Shown here piece by piece: positions 55,046 through 64,000 of a stretch of 64,000 nt of DNA (positions are counted from its first letter, which is position 1; every line of letters starts with the position of its first letter). The notes beneath the pieces were generated by a model. That model saw only the letters and a program-made list of their open reading frames with translations. It did not search any database and was not told where the DNA came from. The position numbers and the translations under genes were made by a program. The DNA is from Theocolax elegans (taxonomy: Eukaryota; Arthropoda; Insecta; Hymenoptera; Cerocephalidae). The stretch lies in assembly GCA_026168455.1 (NCBI GenBank), contig CM047431.1, forward strand, positions 3,935,603 to 3,999,602. The letters are read 5' to 3'.

Positions 55046-56130
55046 TGTATTTTAGGGCATTTATCTCAAAATCTATTGATTTTTTTGAAAAAAACATTAA
55101 AAACAACTTTTGTTCAAAATAATCCTTAGAACTTAACTACCTGGGTTACAATTCTTAATTTTAACATCTCGAAGAGATAGGGCACTTGGAAATATTGAAT
55201 ATCAAAAAAAGGCGACCACGCCAAAATCGATTTTGATCTAACACCGCTCAAAAGATCACATTTTTCGCGAGCTTTCGAATGGCGGTGGTTAGATTATTGG
55301 CCAAGACCGTTGGTGTAAGTTATACCCCATAAACCTCATAAAATCACTAATTTTCATGTATTTTAGGGCATTTATCTCAAAATCTATTGATTTTTTTGAA
55401 AAAACAATAAAAACAACTTTTGTTCAAAATAATCCTTAGAACTTAACTACCTGGGTTACAATTCTTAATTTTAAAATCTCGAAGACATAGGGCACTTGGA
55501 AATATTGAATATCAAAAAAAGGCGAATACGCCACAATCGATTTTGATCTAACACCGCTCAAAAGATCACATTTTTTGAGAGCTTTCGAATGGCGGTGGTT
55601 AGATTATTGGCCAAGACCGCTGGTGTAAGTTATGCCCTAAAATACATGAAAATTAGTGATTTTATGAGGTTTATGGGGTATAACTTACACCAACGGTCTT
55701 GGCCAATAATCTAACCACCGCCATTCGAAAGCTCGCGAAAAATGTGATCTTTTGAGCGGTGTTAGATCAAAATCGATTTTGGCGTGGTCGCCTTTTTTTG
55801 ATATTCAATATTTCCAAGTGCCCTATCTCTTCGAGATGTTAAAATTAAGAATTGTAACCCAGGTAGATAAGTTCTAAAGATTATTTTGAACAAAAGTTGT
55901 TTTTAATGTTTTTTTAAAAAAATCAATAGATTTTGAGATAAATGGCTTTAAAAATATAAATTTTTCTAAAAAATTGAAAAATTTCCATTTTTCATGGTGG
56001 AATAACTCTTAGGCAAATTATTTTTAACACCTAAAAATTTTTTTTTATCTTCTGAAAGATATTTCCAGCCTGTTTTCAAATTTTAGAGCGATTTAAAATT
56101 GTCATCGTACCACTTGACGTGAAATAGCCC
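54562..56130. mobile_element. Foldback element with internal 313-bp tandem repeats
   Basis: Ends GGGCTATTTCACGTCAAGTG and the complement at 56130. The left arm holds three direct copies of a block beginning CATTTATCTCAAAATCTATT (starts near 54745, 55058 and 55371, period about 313). The right arm holds one, inverted. The turn-around lies near 55630-55650 around CATGAAAATTAGTGATTTTA. A truncated relative lies at 51777. TA repeats flank both sides. No protein coding capacity. Confidence 0.88.
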
Positions 56131-56380
56131 ATATATATCATATATATGACATATATATATATATATGTTGAATTCTGTATTCTTAGACACGGCGGCGGCG
56201 GCGAAATATTTATATAGAGAGATATAACATATATATATATATATATATATGACATATATATATAACACATATATATAAAACATATATATATATATATGTT
56301 GAATGCTGAATTCGTAGACACGGCGGCGGCGGCGGCGGCGGCGGCGAAATATTTATATATTATAGAGATATATATATATC
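56131..56380. repeat. TA-rich tract with a duplicated (GGC)n block
   Basis: A unit reading TATGTTGAATTCTGTATTCT, a TAGACAC block, then (GGC)n and GAAATATTTATAT occurs twice (about 56165 and 56296). The GGC run is longer in the second copy (about 9 against 4 repeats). TA repeats lie between. Confidence 0.85.
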
Positions 56381-58679
56381 TCTTTGCGGCCACTTCTCAA
56401 ACAACTTGCTAACAGTTTTTACCTCTGTAGGCGTTCTCTCACGGGATGGAAAAAATTTCGTCTCTTTCTATCTTTCGCATCTCCTATGACGCTATCTCTT
56501 TTTGTTGCCATCGAATGAAAAAGAAAGTGGAAATAGCAAAAATTCGAGAATCGGAATTCAGCAAGCAACTTTAATAACATCGAATTTCTCCACTATGCAC
56601 TTATGAATTCAAACCGGATTTATTGTAAAGTGAAAACTTATATAAAAAATAGATGTGAGATTTGTAATTGCATAAATAGATAGTATAATTTTAAATGTAC
56701 GAAAATATAAAAAATCTGAGGGGTTAGTTAGCTGTATAATAAGGGCTTACGCGCCTGCATACTTGCGTGCAGGCGCTATCGCGCCTTTTGATATTTTATC
56801 TGTAATTTATTTTTATATTTATTTCAATAAATTCATTTTATTAATACAAATTCAATCAGGTGTTCGAGTAAGTGAATTTTAATCCGCGTACGATTCCTTT
56901 CGTGATCCAGAGAGCCCGTATATTTTTAATTGACAAGTGCTCGACGCGATATCCCTATTTCACGGTTAACTTCAGACTTGATTTTACCTGGTTGTTATCT
57001 GAAACCGGACGTTGGTTTCAGACTAACACTTAACAGATTTGATACAACGGACAGGTAACCGCCGCCATAACGCGGGAAAAATACGTTTATTTAAATACAG
57101 TAAGTTCAACCATAACTCTGAGCAGCCGCAATAATAAAATAAACATTCGCGCGGCAATCATACTGTTATAAGGGATAAAATAAAGAGTTAGATTAATTCA
57201 AAGCAAGATAAGAAAATTTCTAGTAATAGTATTGATATTTTGTGCACTTCAGGTTGTGGTTTGACATCCATTCAACATAATTGATAAGTAAAAATTTGCC
57301 AAATAATAATAACGTAAAAGATATTTGAATTTTTTTAATTAAAATGCGCCATATGAATTATTGGATTCATTACTATGCAATTCTGATAGCACCAATTGAA
57401 AGAGCGACCTTAAAAATAGTAGAAAATGTATGCTTGGAATTTTTTTATTCATTTTTTCACTGCAGAAAATAAGCTTCAAAAATCATATGAAAATGTTGTT
57501 CTTCCCGGACTTAATGGGGTAAAAATAAAATTTCAATTTTTGTTATATACTATGTTTATTGTTTCTATTTTTATATAATCAATAGTTATTTAGCTTTTAA
57601 TTAACTTAATGTATCGTGTTTTAGTCACCCTCACTACTTTTGGTGGACAAACTCGACTCATTTTTTTAAATTGATTTGTATATTTACAAATTCTAATAAT
57701 TGATCGTAATTCGCTCACGGCGTTTTAAACAATAGTATACACTACACATGTGCCAGGAGATTCAAGCTTCGCGAACTAGTTGCGTATTATAATATTTTCA
57801 CTTGGGAATGAATAAAATTATGTAGCGCCTCTTAGAAAAAAGATTAAGAAAAAAAAGAAAATACTATTAATAAGCTAAAGGATAGTAGATTAAGGAAAAA
57901 TCATTCGAGTTTCACAAGTATTCCATTTACACCCACAAAATTTACCCTAAAAATAAAAAAATTGAATATAATTTACATTTAAACATTTTTTTACATTTTT
58001 TGAGGTAATAAGTAAGAATTCATTGAATAAATTGTTTACATTTCAACATTTTTTTACATTTTTTGAGGTAATGAGTAAGAACTCATTGAATAAATTGCTA
58101 ATTCAGAAATAATTCAGTATATAGAGGTTTTAGATCTAATTATTATTCTTACATATCAATTTAGTTAAAATTCGGACAGTAGGTGAAGATATATTTAGAA
58201 ACAAATACTTTCTTTTAATTAAATAATAGGGATATTTGTATTTTTAACCATAGTGTAGGTTTCCACCTCTTTGTAGGGGTTAAAAAATAATTTTGTCAAA
58301 ATAATCTAGCAAATCGAAAGAGCAATTATTTAAGAACAAAAATTAGAGCTAAAATCTTTATTCACTGATATATTTCTAAATTTAAGATGGTAAAATTACT
58401 TAGCTCAATATAAACAATGGATTCTTATTTATCACCTCAGAACCTATAAAATAAATATTCATATCGATTAGACAAAATTCTTTATAGTTTTTGTGCAGAA
58501 GATGTAAGTTTTATTAAAATTTATTTTTTTTTTGAGGCAAATTTTGAAGGTGCAAAAAATGGTGTTCGGGTGAAATGAGAATAATTTTTTCTTAATCTAC
58601 TGTTCTTTTTTTGATAGCATTTTATTTTTTTCTTAATTTCTTCCTAACAGCATGGAGAACAAACTGACGTTTATTTCAT
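56381..58679. other. Mostly unassigned AT-rich region
   Basis: A GC hairpin (GCGCCTGCA-loop-TGCAGGCGC, about 56751-56776) is followed by AATAAATTC and a stretch to about 57060. That stretch has LTR-like features (AATAAA, AATCAGGTGTTCGAGTAAG) but no partner copy. A direct duplication (TTTACATTTTTTGAGGTAAT, then a GAATTCATTGAATAAATT-type block) lies at 57990-58095. Otherwise nothing recognised. Confidence 0.4.
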
Positions 58680-58760
58680 ACTTTTATAAGTGTTCAGGAG
58701 TGTATTAGTAAATCAGAATAACTAACTCCTAAAACAGTTGACCAACGGTGATGCAAGTAT
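58680..58760. mobile_element. Diverged right end of the 567-bp MITE family
   Basis: ATACTTTTATAAGTGTTCAG, then TTAGTAAATCAG, then GTTGACCAACGGTGATGCAAG follow the same order as the right end of the MITEs at 49719 and 50414, with about 75 percent identity by eye. The left end was not found. Confidence 0.6.
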
Positions 58761-60707
58761 TACCAAAAACTGCCAAACATACCATTTTTAGCTTTAAGTA
58801 CCTTCAAAACTAATTAAGTGTAAGAATAGGTCTTCTCAAATTCATAAAAAAAAAAAAAATTATCCACATTTCCTAATTTGTTACATAAAAATTTGTTGCT
58901 GCATCGTATTAAAAAAAATTAATTTTTGTTTATAAATTTGTAAAAAAAAACAAACGTGATAAAATAGTAACAGGTGTCCTAAATTGATTCTTTAATGCAA
59001 GAAGATCAACTTCTAATGTCCATAAGTTTGTACCAACTCAATATATTTACACAAACCAAGAAGCATAACAAGCACATTAAAGAAATGTAAATTAATTAAT
59101 TTTTATACTTTTCAGAGATTATTCGAAACCCATCATTATGTGGTCGTGTAAAATGTTATGGTGAGTAATTACAAGACTTTATCGATAAATTAGTAAAACG
59201 GAAAAATATTTTAAATGACTTAATTTTATTAATCATATATTTCTATTTATTATTTTTGCGCTTAAAAGCACATAATTATTTTTGACGGAAGGTGTGATGA
59301 GTTTCAAATGATTTGAAAGTAATGAACTAATAGCGTGTTCTCTGCAAATGCACGTGTAAGTAGATATAAGATGATAAAGAGAGGACACCGGATCCACTTA
59401 CCGTGCCTCCCCGGTTGAACGCGATATTTCGGTGGTAGCAAAACTAAAATCTCTTTATAGCCCTATAGAACCATGTCATTACTATCACCATACACCCTCT
59501 CTCTCTCTCTCTCACTCTTGTAAGTAGAAATGGCCATCAATTTTTGCGCTCTAGCATAAACAAGTCTTCTGCATTAATTTCACCTTCGGGCAGCTTTTAC
59601 AGAGCATCGGAACGGTGAGCGTTATCCACCAAAACAACTTAGCAGGCTTGAGACAAGCTTTTTCTTCGTATCATTATATAGAGGTAATTAATCATCAAAT
59701 GCGGTCGAGATCTACAGCCATCTACTACCAACAAACAGCGCAGATTGACCAATATGGGAAAATTTTATGTTGTCGACTCGATTAAAACTGAATCAGCTGC
59801 TTATCTCACAGTTTCTGAGGTGCAAAATATTTTAACTAATGTTAGTCAGTGTCACAAGTTATTACTGTCGTAACTCTCTAGCGAGAAAAGCAAGGATAAA
59901 AAAGACACTTCAATCTAATATAAATGACTTTTGTGATGCAATTAACCTGTTGTCAACAGCGTACTTAAACCAGCTTGCTGCGTCCGAGCCTCTTAATAGT
60001 TAAAAATGCTATTAAAAAGTATACAAATGCCGTGCAGAAGTCCATTGCTATTTTTGTTGATTCTTGTAATAACACAATTCGTTGAGAACGGGTGATTTTT
60101 CGAGACCGAGCTATGAAAATACAGTTTCCTTTTCTAACGCTGTTGATTCCACGCATAAAATGTATACGAACCAATAGAAAAAACGTACAGAACTCTAAGT
60201 GTGACGGTTTCGTTACCAGGCTAATAAATACAGATATTTTTATACATCATAAGCAATGTTGTAACAATTACTAACATAGATTTAAACAATATTCTAACCA
60301 TTCCTAATATAAATTTAAACAACATTGTAATATTAGCAATACTACATTAGCCTATTTCAATCGCGAAATCAATATTACCTCTTATGGTGAGTATTATATT
60401 ATTATAATGCTATATTAATACAAAAATATAGAATTTTAGAAAATTAATATAAGTTAAATTATTGATTCAGGAATTTTACACGGTACCCACTGGCAATGCG
60501 AGCATGAAGCGTGAGCTTTATACGGTCTTGCCATATATGCAAAAAGCTTCGTTTGCACAGCGCGGAGGAGTTCTCTATCGAGCGCAGCGTACGATATAGA
60601 GTTCCGGAGCAGCGAATAAAAGTCGACGTAAAGCCACACGTGGCGAGCTAGTTTATAAATTATCAACTGCTGATTTGGCATGGGATGCTTCATTAATAAA
60701 TATATAT
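58761..60707. other. Unassigned region left of the gypsy LTR
   Basis: AT-rich to about 59340. A moderately GC segment (59380-59650) with a (CT)n run near 59494-59515, then AT-rich again. At 60470-60700 a GC-richer stretch borders the LTR. No frame here has recognisable protein features. Confidence 0.4.
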
Positions 60708-61833
60708 TGTAACGGGGTGGGTACTGGGGATATGTAAGGCCCACGGTTAGGCCCAATCTGTCCCAACTTACCAACCTTAAGTGTGCAGTCCCACGATGCG
60801 GCCGGGAATCCCTTTGATTCCCGTGCAATGCCGTTAACAACGTCAAACACTCCGTTTGACTTATATACCGTGTGTTGGTCCCTATGCCCAAAATTGCCAA
60901 GTAGGATAAACACCGGAGAGGGCGGTATTCGTAGGATAGGACGCTAACCGGTAAAATATTATCAACAAGTGATATTATTGTTAATCGGCGAGAAAGATTG
61001 TCTCGCCGAGTCAATTTATTAAATTAACAAATAAATATTAATAAATAAACAATAAATGAACTTTAACAATTTACGGGGAGTCGTACCGATGACTACCCCC
61101 GAGGTCAGCGCGAAAAGAATCAGTTAAAAATCTATTTAACAGTGGATTACGAGCAACCGATCCGGATATGATCGGCTGCTTAACCTGATGGCATACGTCA
61201 CACCGTGTGACGTATGAATCTCTGTCGTAGAGAGCTTTTACGTAGAAGCTTACTACGTCACGCGCGTCTACTCTCGTGAAGTGGTTCCCGCGTACCACCG
61301 ACCTTTCTATCCGTGCGGGTATTGTCACGAGAGGGGAAAAGGGAGGAACGCTTCCTCACCTGGACCGTACCAGGTAAATCGGGACACGAAATTTAGATAG
61401 ACATGCGGGTCTAAATGTGGTGCACCACTTACCGTTTGCCTATATATCGCGCCTCGGCGGGAAACGACTGGGCAAAGGAGAGACAGCTCGTCCTCGTGCT
61501 TATCTCTCTCTCTCTCTCACTCCAACGGTCGGGAAGGCGGCCGACTCTTGGCTTCCTTCCTTCTGCCTTTCTCGGGGCCGTGCTGCTCCGCACGCCGACT
61601 TGGAGGTTGGTGGGGAGAAAAACCTCACACCCACACATGAAATGCACCAGTCTAATCACTTTTTACCGTCTTAAAAATCACTCGGCAATTGTCAACACCT
61701 TGTTGTTGCCGATCGCGCGCGAACTCTCTCGATACTGCCATGCGCACGATTCTCGCGCGCGTTCCCCGCACGTGCCGCGCTGTATCTCCTCTTTCGCGTT
61801 GCTTACCTGATCGGTAACTGGCTTACCGTTACA
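60708..61833 (-). repeat. LTR of a gypsy-type retrotransposon (3' LTR)
   Basis: 1126 bp bounded by TGTAACGG and CCGTTACA, an 8-bp terminal inverted repeat with TG...CA ends. It is placed directly after the polypurine tract of the pol-bearing element on the minus strand. A TATATA at 61439-61446 (minus strand GATATATAGG) could be the LTR TATA box, and a CT run (61503-61519) lies beside it. It contains a 25-bp palindrome with two ACGTCA sites. The other LTR is outside the window. Confidence 0.85.
61192..61216. promoter_or_regulatory. Palindromic CRE-like site in the LTR
   Basis: CATACGTCACAC and GTGTGACGTATG around a single C: 12-bp perfect arms, each containing TACGTCA/TGACGTA, the half-site bound by CREB/ATF-type bZIP factors. 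Another TACGTCACG lies near 61251. It may be an enhancer in U3/R of the LTR. Confidence 0.4.
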
Positions 61834-61845
61834 CCCCCCTTCCAG
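61834..61845 (-). promoter_or_regulatory. Polypurine tract
   Basis: On the minus strand GGAAGGGGGG stands immediately before TGTAACGG. This is where plus-strand DNA synthesis of LTR retrotransposons is primed, and it fixes the LTR boundary. Confidence 0.8.
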
Positions 61846-62097
61846 ATTCCACATACTCTGTATGTGGACTCTGTTCCTCAAGGAACGGGAAAGAGGGTTA
61901 ACAAGTTACTCTTGATCAGGTTTATCAGGACGCGAGGAAACTGATCCAGACGCTTGATCTCCTTGCAGCGGCAGAGCGGACACCTAGGTTCGTCAGAACC
62001 TCCCGTTCCGCTCGATGAAGGCAGGGGCTACAGGTTAATCTGTATTCAAAGGCAGCCTCTTTGAAGGCCGCCTCAGCCTTCGGCCGTTGCTGGCGCT
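61846..62097 (-). other. Untranslated spacer between pol and the 3' LTR
   Basis: About 250 bp without a gene on the minus strand after the pol stop; no env-like frame. Confidence 0.5.
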
Positions 62098-64000
62098 TTA
62101 CGTCCGCTTCGGTCGTGAGCCTGGAGGACGCCCTCGTCCTCGTCTCGGAGGAACCGGTTCAGAATCTGCATTGGCAGACCGCTCTATGGGTGATCGGCGC
62201 TTTACGGTCGCGGTTGCTTTCCGAGGACGACCACGCTGTCGTCTGGTAACGCGGGACCTATCTAAAGACGTACGCGACGTCTTGCGCGGATTACACCGAG
62301 TTCCCTCGCCAGGGGACTCGCTCGCATTATTCTCCCTCGCAGGGGAGTATTCGCTCGCTACAGGTGGGTCGCACTTCACCTGTTGATCCCTCGGCGGTTG
62401 AGATCTCGTAGGTTGCTCCTCATCGTTTGGTTCAGCATCATCTTCGGGGACGTATCTCTTCAGATGCTCTATATGAGATACTTCTTGGCCCCCTTGATCA
62501 TCTTGTATAACGTAGGTATCCATGCCTTTCCTACTGATGATCAGATATGGCCCTGTATATTTCGGAGCAAGCTTAGCCGAGATACCTTGTGCGCTGGACG
62601 AGAGGATCCGGTTGCGTTTCCACACCAGATCTCCTACCTCGAATTCCGCTGGCCTTCGTCGTGAGTTGAAGATTTCGGCTTGCCGGGCCTTACTGGCAGC
62701 TGACTGACGATTTGCGTTCTCGTGCAGTCTTGGCAACTGTTTGATTTTGTCGTTCCAATCCTGCAGTCGACGGAACTCAAACTGTTGCCGGGCAAGCCGG
62801 TCTTGCTCTCGACGAGCTGTACTAGGCGCCTCGGGTTGGCGACCATAGTTCAGCATAGCCGGGCTCCATCCAGTAGAACTTTGCACTGCTGTGTTTAGTG
62901 CAAAGACTAACTCTGGCAGCTTGTCGTCCCAGTCGCTGTGCTTATCCTGGATATACGACGCCACCATTGTCTTAAGGGTCCGATTGGCCCTCTCGACAGG
63001 ATTGGCCTGTGCGTGGTAAGCGGGTGTCGTCGAATGATCCACTCCCTTAGATTCAAGGTATTCGTCTACGAGTTTATTTTTAAACTCGGTCCCGTTGTCC
63101 GAGTGAAATACTTCCGGGGTGCCGAACCGGTTAATCACTCGTTCGTGAAGCTCGCGGACTATCGTCTTTGCGTTAGCTTTTCGTATCGGGATTGCTTCAA
63201 TCCAGCGCGTGAATAAATCCTGGAATACTAGGATGTATTCGTATCCTCGGCTAGAGCGTGGAAGCGGGCCAGTGATATCTCCTGCTACCACCTGCCATGG
63301 TCTGTCCGATTGACGGTGACCCATTAACCCTGAGGGAGCACGTTGCTCGACCTTACATTGCTGGCACACTTGACATCGCCTGACGTAATCCGCAACTTCT
63401 GCGTAAAATCGTGGCCAATAATAGTTTTGGGCCACGCGGGCGAATGTCTTCTCTCTTCCGAGATGGCCAGCTGAGGGATCATCGTGACACTCTCTCAGAA
63501 TAGAGTGACGATTCTCTACGGGTACGACCAGCTTCCATGCTTGCTCGTCATCCATCACTTCCTCTAACTCCTTGTCGGGGCGATAGATGTACAGATTTCC
63601 TCCAACTATTTTCCAGTCGGGGAAATCACGGGGTCTGTCGGAAACGTTCTTGATCCAGTCTAGGTACCAAGGATCTTCAGTAGTTTGAGCCCACGACATT
63701 GCTGCTACTGTAGGCTCGTCGTCTTCATACATGCGAGATAGGGCATCGGGAACGTGATGCAGAGCTCCTTTTCTGTGCTCGACGACAAAGTCATGAGCTT
63801 GAAGTTCTAAAGCCCATCTCGCTAGTCGGCTGGTTGGATTTCTCATATTACACAACCAGCGAAGACTACTGTGATCCGTTATCACTTTGAAGTGGTACCC
63901 TTCGATGTAAGGTCTGAACTTATTAATAGCCCAGACCACGGCCAAGCATTCCCTCTCCGTAACGCTATAATTCTTCTCGGGTGCTGTGAGAATGCGACTG
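62098..64000 (-). CDS. pol: gypsy-type pol, C-terminal part (RNase H end, integrase, AT-hook tail), open to the window edge
   Basis: The frame is open from the right edge to the stop at 62098, and no ATG is expected. Counting residues from 63945: the RNase H end shows TDHSSLRWL and VPDALSR. The integrase zinc finger is H154, H161, C191 and C194 (GHLGREKTF ... CQVCQQC). The integrase core has D223 (GDITGP), D283 (HSDNGTEF) and E318 (NPVERANRT). A GPY-like module (APKYTGPYLI, 460-469) follows. The C-terminus is unusual: an acidic then basic tail with RGRPRK (571-576) and RGRGRPP (603-609), both AT-hook-like. It copies and inserts the element's DNA in the nucleus. No frame damage is seen, so this may be a young copy. 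Confidence 0.93.
   Translation of the reverse strand, partial: SRILTAPEKNYSVTERECLAVVWAINKFRPYIEGYHFKVITDHSSLRWLCNMRNPTSRLARWALELQAHDFVVEHRKGALHHVPDALSRMYEDDEPTVAAMSWAQTTEDPWYLDWIKNVSDRPRDFPDWKIVGGNLYIYRPDKELEEVMDDEQAWKLVVPVENRHSILRECHDDPSAGHLGREKTFARVAQNYYWPRFYAEVADYVRRCQVCQQCKVEQRAPSGLMGHRQSDRPWQVVAGDITGPLPRSSRGYEYILVFQDLFTRWIEAIPIRKANAKTIVRELHERVINRFGTPEVFHSDNGTEFKNKLVDEYLESKGVDHSTTPAYHAQANPVERANRTLKTMVASYIQDKHSDWDDKLPELVFALNTAVQSSTGWSPAMLNYGRQPEAPSTARREQDRLARQQFEFRRLQDWNDKIKQLPRLHENANRQSAASKARQAEIFNSRRRPAEFEVGDLVWKRNRILSSSAQGISAKLAPKYTGPYLIISRKGMDTYVIQDDQGGQEVSHIEHLKRYVPEDDAEPNDEEQPTRSQPPRDQQVKCDPPVASEYSPARENNASESPGEGTRCNPRKTSRTSLDRSRVTRRQRGRPRKATATVKRRSPIERSANADSEPVPPRRGRGRPPGSRPKRT

Noticed and set aside
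60454..61014. 186-codon minus-strand frame reaching into the LTR
   Set aside because: It crosses the LTR border, has no domain pattern, and the LTR is defined by ends and polypurine tract.

Overview
What kind of DNA this is: a eukaryotic, almost certainly insect, intergenic window dominated by selfish DNA. The evidence is a Polinton/adintovirus of the type common in arthropod genomes, arthropod-style core promoter motifs (TATA, Inr, DPE), piggyBac, gypsy and non-LTR elements, long AT-rich spacers and large tandem arrays. Hymenoptera is a reasonable guess from the gene style of the viral element, but the sequence does not prove it. No confident host protein-coding gene is visible; one small spliced candidate is listed at 28.4-29.8 kb. 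Region 1 (1-10.6 kb): a nearly complete Polinton/Maverick (adintovirus-like) endogenous element, all genes on the plus strand. In order: protein-primed DNA polymerase B (cut by the window edge), FtsK/HerA-type packaging ATPase, a small basic protein, a broken conserved gene, a parvovirus-type phospholipase A2 domain protein, an integrase with a C-terminal chromodomain, minor capsid (penton-like) protein, a small membrane-active/core-like protein, major capsid protein, a conserved protein of unknown role, an adenain-like cysteine protease, and a gene with one nonsense codon. Together these give replication, integration, capsid building, maturation, genome packaging and probably membrane escape. 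Lesions (a frameshift in polB, two in the fourth gene, one in-frame stop near the end) say this copy is decaying, but most genes are open. Many neighbours touch or overlap by a few bases. Region 2 (10.6-16.1 kb): duplicated mini-MITEs, a triple 420-bp repeat, a 5S rRNA-derived SINE with a perfect 14-bp target duplication, and a near-perfect foldback hairpin. Region 3 (16.16-28.11 kb): about 56 tandem copies of a 215-bp satellite, each with a GC-rich 14-bp-arm hairpin, with higher-order organisation in the right half. Region 4 (28.1-34.6 kb): a possible small spliced gene, a 71-73-bp minisatellite whose hairpin shows compensatory changes, and a gutted gypsy element on the minus strand. Region 5 (34.6-48.1 kb): two inverted copies of one non-LTR retrotransposon family, both bordered by (TC)n and both with ORF1 and ORF2 separated by one in-frame TGA; between them lie piggyBac remains and a TA-flanked DNA transposon. 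Region 6 (48.1-56.4 kb): four nested or adjacent foldback/MITE structures, including a duplicated MITE carrying a tRNA-Thr-like sequence, and a segmental duplication. Region 7 (56.4-60.7 kb): AT-rich sequence with little recognisable. Region 8 (60.7-64.0 kb): the 3' half of a gypsy-type LTR retrotransposon on the minus strand, with a complete 1126-bp LTR, polypurine tract and an intact-looking pol C-terminus carrying two AT-hook-like motifs; it runs off the right edge.
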